From the NCBI RefSeq assembly GCF_000499385.1, contig NW_013655303.1:1-64000 (forward strand): a DNA stretch of 64,000 nucleotides. The letters run 5' to 3'. Source of the stretch: Eimeria necatrix (Eukaryota > Apicomplexa > Conoidasida > Eucoccidiorida > Eimeriidae). The notes beneath the pieces are model-generated. The model ran no database searches. It had not been told where the DNA came from and saw nothing but the letters and a program-made list of their open reading frames with translations. A program made the translations under genes and the position numbers. Positions within the stretch are counted from its first letter, which is position 1, and every line of letters starts with the position of its first letter. Positions 46,701 to 59,395 of this stretch are shown here, piece after piece.

Positions 46701-47611
46701 TAAAGAATAGCTCCAGGCCGGCACATGTTAATCATTGCAAAGGTTTAGTGGAAGGTTTTGCACGCACCGTCGCTCGCCCGCCAGGGGACATCCTCATGTC
46801 AGGCCTGAGCAGGCGTAGCCTCAAAAATAAACATTTCGGCTAAATTACACGATTAAATTTGCCCTTTTGCTTATTTCATTGACAATATGAGAATAATACC
46901 AGGTGTAGCGCAGCGGCTCGATGAATCTGCAACAGTCAGAGATGTCGGGCCATCCGAAGCCAATCAGTGGCTGCGGTAATGATACTCAGAGACCCAAGGG
47001 GACTTGGGGCCGCCTCTTCCTGCTCGTTTTCCCAATGAAAGAACCGTCAAGCAACAAAATTCAACAATTCACGTCCTATGTATGTTTAGGGGCTGGTTAA
47101 AAACATAGAAACCGCAGCAGGGTGGGACAGTTTACGCGCAACAGTTGTGCGACGACATGCATAGGCGGTCGTTCATTGCGTTACTGGGCAGCAGCGCCTA
47201 AAACGAGTTTCCAGCAGACCATTGAGTCATGTTTATATGTCTCCACAAAGGGATGTGATAGCTGCAATCGTTCTACCACTCGTAGGGGGCCTCGCTTACC
47301 CAGGTCCCGCAGTGGCAGCACCTGCATGTCACTTGCACCACTGAATTCGTCGTTTGCATCGTCACCTGAGCTCTGCAGCTCTCATTGTCAGATTCGAAAA
47401 CAGAGGATCTGCGTAGGGACGAATCGGAGCAACCAGAACTGACAAAAGCGCCTGGGGGAAGATAACGGCCCGCACAGACATTGGCCGTAGTTGTGCACGG
47501 ACAACAAGTGCAAGAACGGCTCACTGGAGCCGTTAAGACGGCGAACAGTAACGTTATGCTGAGGAAAGTTATAGCGGATAAAGGAACGGTGTCCACCTAG
47601 TACAACCACAG
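43771..47611. other. 3.8-kb stretch with no recognised gene
   Basis: Open frames are short and not protein-like; the longest (43810-44238, plus) lacks any motif. Two small direct repeats are seen: about 15 bp (CAGTGAACACCTGAA-type) near 44160-44190 and CAGTGACATACGGTG near 45735 and 45773. Non-coding RNA or untranslated exons cannot be excluded. Confidence 0.45.
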
Positions 47612-50364
47612 ATGTCCTGGTGGAGCCTGGCCGCCATCCTAACCCGCGCGGCCTGGGTGGGCGGCTTTCTCTTATCTGTTGTCGTTGGTAAGCACCCAAT
47701 GTGCTTATTTGCAGTTTTAATCTTTTTTTCTTCTTTTCAACCCCAGCTGGGGCAGTTGTGGCACTCCAACCATTGATACCCTGCTAAGGTCTTCCTCGTT
47801 TTTCATAATAATGCGTTTTGCGGACGCAGGTCTTTTATGGTTTTTCCAAGAGAAGCTCGTCTTCTACCCTGCAGGTATTTGCACACGTAGCTTTAGCATT
47901 GTGTGATGTCAACGCCGTAGAAGCAAGAGCCATAGGGAGGCTTGTTACAGGGAATACGTGCCCCCTTCGGTGTTTGAGCGGTCATGTTTTGTTCGTAGCG
48001 CTTGCTTGACTGTGCCTGTGTGCAGTTCCAAAAGGATATGAGACTCCGGATAAAAATCCAAAGGGACTACATCATCCCGGAGAAAGAAGTGAGACGGCAT
48101 TTTTCGCATGTTCAGAGACTGCAGCGCCGTGTCAGTTGCACTGAAACGTCTAGCAGAGCTTGCGATTTTCTCTGCTGAACAGATTTACCATATGAAGATG
48201 TTTATATTCGGACGAGCGATGGATTAACTCTTCACGGGTGGCTCTTGCGCCAGCCTAACGCTCGACAAGCACCTACCTTCCTTTACTTTCATGGAAATGC
48301 CGGCAGTAAGTGCAGTAGCAGCTCTTTCAATTCCGCCTTACTTCTATGTATTTCCGTCGCCATCCTCGTGCCTTTTCATGCCCAGTGCACGTCTCCAGCC
48401 CTGTGCCTCCAGTGGGACGGTTTGTAGGGTGTAGGGTCTAGGATTTACGACTCAGTCTATTAAGAGGAAAGCTAGGAAGGACTTCAGCATTGTTTGCCTT
48501 CACTGCCACATACGATGGGATTTTTCCTGTTGTAAGCGAGATAGTCTGCAGACTCTCTCCACAGGTAGTTCAGTGTTCATTTTCATCTTTCCAACCCCTC
48601 GGTGCCGAGATATTGACTGCGTGGGCTCAGACATCGGATTTCGGCTACCGAATTTGGAGTTGATGTTCCGCATGGTTGGTGTGAATATTCTGATAATATC
48701 GTACAGAGGGTGAGCAAGCTTGCTCCTGAATGCACCCAATTGCAACAGCAGTTGCTTGCACGCATCTTCTCCAGAGGAAAAATCGGCTCAGCACGGCATG
48801 TGCGTGCCCTCATTTAAATCCCAGTTTGCGGTCGTTGTGTCTTGGTGGGATGCATAGAGCCACGGGTGTTCATCTTTTGGTCGCTCGGCAGCTCATGTTC
48901 TTTGTTTCTGTACATGCCTTTTTTGTGTTGATCTGCAGGTATGGGTACAGTGAAGGCTCACCCACGGAGGAGGGCGTGTACACAGACGCGGAGGCCGCCT
49001 TAGACTTCCTCTTGGAGAATAAGACGGTTAACAATAGAGATATTTTTGTCTTTGGCCGCAGCATTGGAGGAGCAGTGGCGATAGAGCTTGCAAGACGTAG
49101 AAGTGATGAGGTACACTCTCCTAGGGATCCTCCGCTGATCACTCTAAGAATAAATATGCTGCTATACGCAACGAGGCTTTTGCTTGTGCTAGAAGGCTTG
49201 AACTCACAACATGATTACGCAACAGTACTATTTTACAAAATAGCATCCTTATGAGGCAAGAACAGTGGAGCGGTATATTGAGGCAGTGGAGTCAACATCA
49301 TTTGATGGCTGGTTGCCGGCTGCTTCCCCAATCGGTGAGTAGTCATGTTCTTCTTTGCTCTTGAGTCTTCGGCTGTTGGTGCAGTTGAAGGGGATTGTGG
49401 TTGAAAATACGTTCACGTCGCTCCTGGAGATGTTGTACATTGTTTTTCCCTTTTTGGGGCCATTCAACCTGCTGGTAAAAGCCGTGCAGGTACGCATGAC
49501 TCCCCCCCCCGATTCATATGTGCAGAACCTCTCCCTTCCCATTTTTTAGCCTGCAACTATCACATTAGCCGTGAACGCGAAGTTTCAGTTTTTCTGAGGA
49601 GCATTCTTCATTGGTTGAGGGTAAAGGTCGTGTATGGCAAAGTACTGTGTGGCTAAGTACTGTAGAGATGATGAAGAAATGACGCAGATTCTCGCAGTGA
49701 CAAGTTTCTAGTTAGCGTTACAGATCTTTCCTGGCATTTAGCTGAGAGGGAAAAAGGATCTTGTAATAGATACGTGGGCGATTGAAGGGCTGTGACGTCT
49801 TGCGGACTGCAGCGCATGTACATGTTGAATGACGAGAAGGTTCGCACACTAACTCTACCTGTTTTATTCATTTCTGGCCGCCAAGACAAGCTTGTACCTC
49901 CTTCGCATATGGACGTGTTATACAGTGTACGCTCAACCCTAGTGTACCCTGTCAGGAAAGCTGCTATTGAACAGATGTCGCTGTTCTTGGACAGTTGCTT
50001 TTGCCTTTTTCAATATTTCTCTATTTCCTTATCACTTGTGCCATCTTGATTGTTGGGATGGGCGATTCATTTAATTACTTTGTGCACTGGTTTGTTCTGC
50101 TCTTCATTGCAGAGCTGTGGTGCGCGTCTGAAGCTGAGAGAAGATGTTGAAAATGGCGGCCACAACGACACGTGGGAAGTTGGGGGTCAAAGATACTACA
50201 ACAGACTTCGCGAGTTCGTGCAGGTGGCGCTTCCGGCGTCGACGTCTTCTGAAGTCAGCCGTGCCTCGGGGGCCCATTCCACCATCAGCGACACGTCAAC
50301 AGATGTTTCGTTGAGGCGGTTACAGTGCAGCTCCGCTGCAAAGGAGAAAGCCGTGTGCACATAA
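47612..50364 (+). CDS. ABHD13/Bem46-type serine hydrolase, copy 2, 9 exons
   Basis: Exons 47612-47687, 47830-47874, 48026-48088, 48183-48305, 48631-48709, 48939-49110, 49385-49489, 49813-49926 and 50113-50364 give 342 aa. The N-terminal hydrophobic helix (residues 5-25) is a signal anchor. Family marks: LYFHGNAG, SYRGYGYSEG, elbow GRSIGG with Ser170, IVVENTFTSL, SGRQDKLVPP with Asp246, and NGGHNDTWEVGG with His276. The GRS elbow is the typical ABHD13 form; copy 1 has GHS. Exons 2-8 equal those of copy 1 (18303-23655) in length and phase, so the two are duplicates. This copy lacks the C-terminal membrane extension and its introns are short and free of AGCT arrays, with only a faint telomere-like remnant at 48425-48445 in intron 4. 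Substrate unknown. Confidence 0.9.
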
Positions 50365-52361
50365 TTGTTTTGCTACTGCTACTCCACTTGCTTGTGAGTG
50401 GCTCTTCCAGTGCTTGTTTCACGACACGACCTGTCCATAAGGCGCTCGTCGGGTATAGTGTACATTCCCCACGTCAGCTGATATGCTTCGTTGGTGCTTC
50501 CACTGCGGAGTAAGGACCACCAGTCGTGTAGAACGCACTTCGCGTTCGGCTTCTCAGAGCGTCAAGTTTGACTTGTCATCATTACTGCCTGCTTTCAAGG
50601 CAGAATATAAAACACAAGCAGTTTGCTCTCTACAATTCTTGCGGACCCACGGGTGTGTGGCTGTGTGCCCCGCAAGTGGTTGTGAAGCACTGACTTACCT
50701 ACCCTCCATTATTAAGTGGAGCATATTCTTTTGGTTCTTGATGCCCAGCTGAGACAGCAGTGGAGTGTCTGTGACTGAACTGGCACTCTGCCGACGGTGG
50801 AGGTGCAAGCACTCCCCGAATGGGGCGAGACGGAAACTTTCTCCTCTTCCGGCGAAAGTACGGGAAGTACGCGCTTGGGACCCACCTTAATCGGCCACTC
50901 GAGAACGGCGAATTTGGTGTTTAGCTGGCTAAAGGGCTAGACAGATTGTGAACAGTTTCTGCCATTTGAGAATGAGACCTACCATTCTGTAATGTGGATG
51001 CACAGGTCATGATACTGAGCCCACAAAGCTACGCTGAGCCTAGCTGGGTAGCAGACGTTAACATGGCATATTTGTATACTTTCACATACAAGGTAGTTGA
51101 ATAGTTAGGCCTTAAACCCAAGAAGAGAGGCCTTGAAGGGCTGCATGTGGACCAGTGAACAAATGCGAGACGCACAACTGCTCGACGTACACATCGTGCG
51201 ATGGATAAAAGCCTTGCGGTTAGACGGCAATTAGCAATTGAATCCGTGGAAGACATTAGAACATACCATACATTCGCTCATTGTGTTTAGTACATGCCGC
51301 GCAAAGAGAACGGTCCGGGCAGTGTGGAGAGCCAAAACAGCTGCATTTCCACTTAACTGTTAACCTAGCCTTCCAACATTTCGTTCCACTAAGAAAAGTT
51401 CGCATCTCGGCAGTGATTGTTGTTTTTTATGCTGCATTTGTCTGGCACTTCAACACGGGAGGGGCCTGTAGCGCGCAATGCCGCAAGAGAACAACCTCCC
51501 AAGCTTGTAACATTTACTATTCTACATACAAAAAATAATGAAAGAGGCTATAGATAGAGAAACGTGGCTCCTGCTGCAGACTTAGTCCAGCATGGTCTGT
51601 TAAAAGCCCAGGGAGAGGGGCTGGCAGTGCCACCGACACTGAAGGGCTCGGCGAAGTTGAAAAACACAGAGACCTCAGTTATTATGCTTTAAATGGGTTA
51701 CTTGGGTGCCTTTGTCCTTATTGATTTCGTGCGCACCTGCTTAACGAGTTGGGAGCCCATGTAGGGGCGAGGCAAGGCCGCGGTCACTACAGGGCCCGTA
51801 GTGAGCTAAGCCCCGCATGATCCTACCTGTGGCTCTGAGAAAGCTAACCAAGATGTAACACTAGGTGGGATTTCGCGAACACTTTAACTTAATGTAAAAG
51901 AACGGCGGTAACTGAACCCGCTATTCATGCTTGACCGCGCAGCGCGCAGAGTCTCTGTGCGCTTCATGGTCCGCCAGTGTCAAAATTTGGCCTCACAAAG
52001 CAGAGCGGCATCGTTAGTCCCCCACCTTTGTTACTTACTATTAGCCATTTCGATTTAAATACGTTTCAATTGTTTTGCTCAGTTTCATGCACACGCGTTC
52101 ATGCTTTGTTCCAGTGCTCAGCACTAGAGGCTCATGGGTGTCTGGAGTGTACCATGGGGGCTTGCCAATCGCTCTACGATAGGAAGTACAGGCTGCAACG
52201 TCCTATCAAGTTTGAATCAAGATAAGCGACGAAGGGAAGGAGCTTCGTTGGTAACTCCGCTCATGGGTTGCCTTGCAGTCACTAGCAGTCGACGGTTCTC
52301 CGCGAAGAGGTGTTCGTAGGCCATTCCCTTCGTCTTCTCTTTCCATTCTAGAAGCCTCAAG
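50365..52361. other. 2.0-kb intergenic stretch, nothing recognised
   Basis: Only short open frames without domain signals (for example 51281-51538). It includes the presumed promoter of the downstream scaffold gene, but no motif can be supported. Confidence 0.45.
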
Positions 52362-55300
52362 ATGAGCTACGAATCGCCGTCTACAATACAGTCCGCCCTA
52401 AAGGGCAGCCGCGCAATGCAACAATATGCAGGTACTAATGGCACTGCAATACGATTTTTCATAGTTTGTCAGTCAAAGCATGGGGCACATCAATATAGAT
52501 CTTCAGCACAGGCTAGCTTTTTGACTTGGATTTTGTTTTTTTCATGCAGAGGCGTTCCGGCGAACTACTTCCAAAGTCACATTTGACCCGGGGGGTGCCG
52601 CTAGTAGGACTCCACACGAAGCTGCTGCGATTACAACATATGGATAGCAGCTTGCCCTTATTTCTTGCAAGCCTACCTCTCCATTGCTAGATCTTTTGGT
52701 GGACTTGACATGCAGCTGTTGATTTATGTGCGGTGCAGTAACAATGCCAAACGAGAACCCCACGTCGGATGGCGCCAATCTTTCTTTGCCTGGAGAAATG
52801 CAACCGCCTACAAACTTCGATCGTTTAAAGGATCTTAGCCTACTCACAGGTGCGTGAAGTCTCCCTCCATCCTTGATCTAATATGTTTTCTCCGGCCTAA
52901 AGAAGTATGGCGTCATCATTGAAAGGTTGCTTCGTTTCTTTGCGCACCTTGATTGATAGAAAGGGATGAGGCTGAAATTTTCCCCCCGTATCGCCGAAAC
53001 ATCACGTACACCCTGCCGACGTGGCCAGAAACGCAGGAAACAGAACCTGATTTATGGCATCCAAAGAACCCATCGACCATTGCGTGAGCCGTTTGCTCCC
53101 TAAAAGGAGGAATTCTATTGCGTTTGGTGCTTCCCTCGCTCTCTCAGGCGTGAGCCTGTTCTCATCAATGATTGAATTGTGCCGCTCTTTCAGCAACTGC
53201 CTGCTTGCTTTCTGCATCTTTGCAGGGCCAGAGAGCTGCCTGTCTCGGAGATGTTTTTGGGCGGTGATACGTTGCCAAGACAGTTGATGCCTCGTTTGAA
53301 TCCCAGTGACGTGCGTCTGCTTGCTGCGGAGACAGAGCAGCTCACGGTACCGTACGTACGCGTGGAGGGTACTTCCGAAAAATATAGATTTTTCCCTTCA
53401 TCGGAAGAATTGCCTCTGTCTGGCCTCTGGCATGACCCAGTGTCCTTCAGTGATGCAGGAAAGGGTCAAACTGCCTTGAAGTTCAAACCAAAGGGGCCGC
53501 AAGAGCCTACTACAACCGACAACTGGAGCCAGCTGCCACCCGACCCCTCTGGACTTCCTATGATGCCTCCGCGGCCGCTTTCTTTATCTGAGCAACAAGC
53601 GAAAGAAGCACCAAGGGCGGCTATGCAGTACGCGCCAAGAGATATTGCAGTATATCCAGGAGGTATTCCAATGGACAGTGTAATAGATCTTCAAGAAAAA
53701 GCTCTATTCAAGACCTTCGAGGAACCATCTCAAGACATTCTTGTAGAGAATCTCATGTTGGAGGCAGTGCGGCCTGGATTTAAGCGGGGCGTAATCCAGC
53801 AGCTTCAACAGCCTACGAACAAGCAGTGGAAGGAACAGAATGAGCGGAGACGAGCAGAGTTCATCAAAGCTGAGGAATCAAAGGCAAAACGTTCACGGCC
53901 TCCAGAGCCGCCACAAAAAGCAGAAGCAGCAGTAAAGTCCGCAGGGAACAAGAAGGTAACCTTCGCCCTGCCTGAAGCCTCTAACGAGCAGCAGCGGAGC
54001 CGTGATGATTCCAAAGACACTGAGAAAAATCTACAGGACCTAACAAGGCAACTGCGCGCGCTTCAGCGAATGCATCAAAACTGCGAGGCTCAGGAAAATG
54101 TACAGGCCTCCACACTGTCTCCCGTCCGAGCATCTGACGTGACATCAGAGAGTAAGGGGGAGGCTGGCAGCGGTGCTTTTGTGAACGAGCTCATAGATCG
54201 GTGCTCTTTGAAGCTGAAAACTTTAAAAAGTGACAAGAGGGTCCGTGCAGAAGAGCCGGATCCTAAGAACTCCGCTGTAGCACCGAAGGAGATGGGACGT
54301 CCCTCTCGCCTCTTGAGAGATATTGAAGCAGCCGAGGCCCGGAAATACTATGAAGATAGGAACAAATCAGGGTTTGACGTGTTTGACTCACAGCAGCAGA
54401 GGGATGGCACCCTATATTTGCCTCAAGCGACTGAAGAGCCCATTTCTCTTGCTTTCGTCAAAGGCGTGCGAGGACTACGCAAGCTTAGAGGTAGACCAAA
54501 AGCAAAGCTTCCCCATTCTATGCCGAAGTCGGAGCTCGTATGCCTCTCGCGTTCGCTCTTGCAGGAAGAGTCGAGCGAAGAACAAGACGAGCTAGTCAGT
54601 GAAGAGGAGCCTGTGGAACAAACGCTGGAGAAGATTTCAGACCATATTGAGACGCCGTCTTATGAAGTGTTCCACGGCTCTCCAACACCTCTAGAGGATC
54701 TTATCGATACGACACCCAGCTTGGAAGGGCTTGCACGAAATTTCGTGCCGACCACGGGATACCCGCATGATTCGACAAAGAATAATTACCCGGCTGCTGT
54801 CCCCGCTTATGTATCGCGTCTAAATAAGACTCAAGACAGCAGAATGTCGGTACCACCAGCGGCGGCAGTTCTGTACGCCCTGCCGGAGGAAGCAGCTGGC
54901 TCTTCAGTGGTAGAGGCAATGCCGACAGATCCACGTTCAGGCACGTTCCAAACTACAGAAGTTGCTCTATCGAAAATGACTGCCAGGGAAATAAGGAATA
55001 TTGAGGAACTTGTAGCTGGTGGTTTTGTTGCCCTTCAGCGTCAGACTCACACCGTAGACTATAAGCACACATGGGAAAATGAAAAGATGCGTCTTAAAAT
55101 GATCGTTAACGAACCAATCCACGCCAGAGATCCGCAGTTCGCAGAGCGACAAAATCAACTCTTTGAAAAATGGAAATACCCCGCCGACGAGATTTCGCCT
55201 GGATACTACATCAAGGAAGCGAATTTGGAAGACATTCGCAACTCGATTCTTGCCAACAGAAACAAGCGTTCCATCTTCGATCTCCAGAGTGAGTTACAGC

Positions 55301-58300
55301 CCCCCTGGGCCATGACCGTGAAGCTCAGCAATTCACGGCGTCTAACAGAGTTTAAACTGGAGATCGCTGAGCGCACTACTCATTTAACCATTAGAATATA
55401 CTGAATTGAGATAAGCTAAGCAGTCTGCTATGGTACGCAGTATGCATCCTACCCTTTTCGCGTGGAACTTAAGAGCTCCAGAAATCAGAATGCCACTCAT
55501 TTGAAATATAACTGCCTATTTTCTCATCCTTTCTCGAAAAGATGAGGTGAACGTTGGTCAAATTTCTTCGCGTACAGATGCGCGAATTCTGCCGTGCGTT
55601 GCAGAGGCACTGCGAGAGGCAAAGGAACGGGAGGAAGAAGAGCTTCGTAAACGGCGTGAGGCTGAAGAAAATGAAGTTGCGAAGCGTTTGAAGGAGACTC
55701 GTGAGAAAGAGCTTATTGCTGCAACCAAAATGCTACAAAAAAAGGAGCCTGAGGCCAAGCCACTTGTTGAACCGAAAGGATCTCTTGCGAAAGAGGGAGA
55801 GGCCCCACACGCTGACGAGAAGGAAAGAACCATTGAGGAGCTCAAGAAGGCATATCGGCGACTTAGGAAGCAATCAAAGACAGAAGAAAGATTAACGGAA
55901 ATGAAAAAGATCAAGAAGCGTATCGCTGAGCTCACAGGACACAAAAAGAAGAAAGAGCAGCAATCCGAAGTAATACATTTGTTGACAAGGCCCACTCTCA
56001 AGCAGGAGCATCTGAAATACTCTCTTTAAAAATACGAAGGGCTAGAACCTACATACAGTTTCGTGTGCTGACACATCTGGGGTTTTTGTATGCAGCGTCG
56101 ACAGGCCTTGAATCCATCGCCCGAAGTCGGCCCGAAGCTGTGGAGAACGGACGAGCAAATTGAAGACGAGAAGCGGAGAGAGCGTGTCAGAGAAATGCTG
56201 AAATCAAGGCAGACAGGGGCGGCGGCAATGTTGGCAAAAATAATGAAAGAAGGGGATGTTGAACCTCTCTCCGGGGAAGAAGACCAAGAACCAGCAGAAG
56301 AGGGAGAAGAGGAAGACGTGGAAGAAGAGGAAAGTGAAGAAGAATCGGACAAAGAGGACGAAGAGGTGGCGACAGAAAAAGAGAGCGACACATTTAGCAT
56401 GGAGGGAACGATCTCTTCGGGCTCTGTCAGCAGCTACGAATCAAGAGAATATCCTGTATTCCAACGGTCTGAGTACCACGCACCGGAGTACAAAGCTACA
56501 CCGGAGAATTTGGAGGAGTGGATGAAACTCCCTGTGGACTACTGCGGCAGGATGCTGCTGGAGACGAAAGAAAATGCAGAGAAGCAGCGGACTCGCGCAA
56601 TGACAACAGCCCGAATTAAAGCCCCTACACAGCAGCCAGAGCAAGCCAGAATGCTTCTTCTGCTGGAGGCAAGAGGACCTGTAATACTAGTTTATAGTTC
56701 AGCTGAGCCCCCAGCTCCAAAAAAGAGATTCAGCCTCGCAGCCCTCTGTAAGAAGGAAAAGCCTGAGGAAGAGCCTGAAATAGCTCCGTTACGGTGGAAA
56801 TATCTCTGCGCCTTTATGCTAGACAACACAGGAGAAGCGCAGGAAGTAAAACTGGGAAGCGGTAGTCCAGGACAAGTATACAAAGCCATCAGAGTAAATG
56901 GTCGAATCATTCCGGATCCAGAATATTCTGCTTCAGAAGATGGTCCGCCACGCTTTACAAAAGCAGAGCTTGCTCTGCGTGAAAAGGCTTATTTCAGCGG
57001 CTTCCTCAGTGCAGATACTGATGCGGAAACTGAGGAATGGCTGGTGGTCTTCAACGGACGCAAGACTTTCTTTCGTTATCTCTCTGTATGTGATGGTGCA
57101 AATCAGAAGCCCACGTTGCCACTCGTGGCAAGTCTGTGGAGTCCTGGGCCAAGGGAACTTGTCCTTGAAGGAACCCGTTACCATAATGCAATAGACAAAG
57201 CCCTTTTTTCCTCATTGAAGGTGCCATACTTGGATGCGGTGTATTGTGGGTGGAGAGATATGGATGGCGACGACCTGGCAGCAACCTTGCAAAATATTTC
57301 ATGTAAAGTGAGAACGCTGGATCTAACGGCAAACAACTTTAGCTCCGCAGTATTGAAACAAATTGGCGACGTTTGCGTGAAGCTGAAAATATCATATCTT
57401 TCCGTATCAGAAAACAACATTTCTGGAGACATGCTTGGAGTCCGGGGTATTGTAGAACTGATCGCAAACCCTCAGCCTCTGTTGTTGGAGATGAGGCGCA
57501 CAGCAATGACGGACGAAGACTGTGCCCATATTGCCGCAGAGCTAGGGGACGTAAAGCAGCCTTGTTCACTGCCAAAGACAATTAACGTGGGAGAGAATGA
57601 CATATCTGTGGGAGGTTTGAAAGTTCTTGCTGCATCTGTCGCAAGAACGCTCCCCCGCTTAAGGGCTCTCTGTGTTCCAAATATACCTAGTGTTGGTCCG
57701 AATGAAGTAGCGGAAGCTCTTAAGGCAGTGCCAGATATGCGCCCGGCGCAGCTATCTACAGACGATCTCCTTTTTCCTTTTCGTTCTCTAAACGAAAGAG
57801 AGCTGCCGGAGAAGTGTCTGTCATTGCCTGCCACTTTCAGTGGCAGACTCTTTATGGAGAATGGCAGTGTGGCCACTGGAGCCAATGACCCAGAGCCAGT
57901 CTCCCAATTGTGTTTAGCTTTTTTCGAGCTCAGGGGTCCTGCGCTTTTCTGCTATAGAACGCCAACGAGGTCGAATTCTCCGTCTCCTATGGCGGGCCGG
58001 AAGTCACCGAATAACGCGCTTTCACCCTTTTTCGGGGACGGGCTGGAAGGCATTTTCATTTCGTCTGCCACGATCTCAGGTTTAAAACTTACTGCAACGG
58101 GGAAAAAAATTGTGTCTGCCGATCTTGTTTCGAAAGACAAATCTGAGACGTGGGTTCTTGAGGGAGAGTCTGAAGACTATGTACGAGAATGGTTCAGGGT
58201 GCTTACACTCAGGTGCGCAGCAGTCTCCACGAAGTCGGTGTTTTTCTGTACGTGGTGCTGGTTTTGTTCCTTACGTGTCTCTAATTTATTTGCCTTTTGA

Positions 58301-59395
58301 CAAGTGTCAGCTTTTTTTTTCTTGTAGAAAGAAAACGTCACCGCATGTGTCTGCATGTCATTCTCTTCATTTTCTGGACAGCGAAGAAGCGTTGTTCACA
58401 ATTGCATTAATGCATAGACAGGAGATCTGAGGTATTCAGAAGTGTTTTCGTACTAATGTTCTCTGATTTGTCTCAGGCAAGCTGGTGTGGCTTGCAACAC
58501 GATTGCGAGGAGCAACCTTGAAGCACTCCATCCGGGTGTAGGCCAGTACTGCAGCAGCTGCTTTAGGCGAAGCTTAGAGCTTGGCGGTCGTCCATTGGCT
58601 GTTGGGCAGTTTATGCGCCTCTTCTCTGCTGTGGCTGAAGATTTTCGTCTCCAAAGCGTGGACATGAGCAATATGAAGTTGGGCAGCGAGGCGCTGCATT
58701 GCTTTCCAAGCTCGGCTTTTTCCAAGAGTGAACTCACGCTTCTCGACTTGTCTTTTAATTCCATAACGCCGCTGGAGGACATGAGCGGCGTTGTGGCGTT
58801 CTGCGGTAGCGCGGCGAAATGCGCTCGGCTGGTACTAGACGGGAACAACCTCGGTGACACTGAGTTAGCTGCAAATTTCGTCTTCAATCTTCTTGGATTG
58901 CGCGTTGAACAACTGTGCCTCAATAAGTGCGGTCTTGGCGACGTTTTTGCCGAGGCATTGTGCAAACGCGTGGTGGCGGAGACAAAGCGATTCCCATTCG
59001 TCTCGGTTCTGGAGCTTCAGTCGAACAAAATATCTCAAGGTTGCATGAAGGAACTTTTAAACGCCTTAATAGGTCGTTCTCCTGGCCTTACGAAGATTAG
59101 CTTGTTTGGTAATGGATTCGATACCATTGGCCCATTCAGCCGCCGCGTAGCCACTGATTTCACAAAGACTTTCCGCGAGGTACCCTATCGACAGGTACCG
59201 TACGGCCGTCGTCTTGTTAAGAAGCCACCGAAATCCAGACCGCCGGAAATAAAGGCAAGTCAGCCTTCAGAGAAGCGAGATGCTGCAGCACCAGAGGCCC
59301 AGAACTCTGGAGGAAAGAAAGATCCTCCTCAAGCTCAAACCGAGGCGAAGGCTGCTCCAGCCACAACCCCGAAAGCTGCTCCAGAGGGCAATTGA
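52362..59395 (+). CDS. Large PH-like/leucine-rich-repeat scaffold protein, 8 exons
   Basis: Exons 52362-52431, 52550-52603, 52739-52849, 52960-53083, 53226-55288, 55578-55969, 56096-58212 and 58477-59395 join in phases 1, 1, 1, 2, 1, 0 and 2 to 1949 aa. Layout: charged, disordered N-terminal 800 residues; a Glu/Lys coiled-coil (about 815-935); an acidic tract (EEEGEEEDVEEEESEEE-like, about 1000); a PH-like domain (about 1120-1270, ending TEEWLVVFNGRKTFF); ribonuclease-inhibitor-type leucine repeats (about 1313-1480, VRTLDLTANNF, YLSVSENNI); a second PH-like domain (about 1520-1644, ending YVREWFRVLTL); and a second repeat block (about 1686-1860, LTLLDLSFNSI, ARLVLDGNNL, SVLELQSNKI). The tail is Pro/Ala/Lys-rich. 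No signal peptide, so probably cytoplasmic and membrane-associated through PH domains. No catalytic motif; the specific family was not recognised. Confidence 0.8.

Noticed and set aside
53805..54020. Minus-strand frames within the scaffold gene
   Set aside because: Shadows of the long plus-strand exon.
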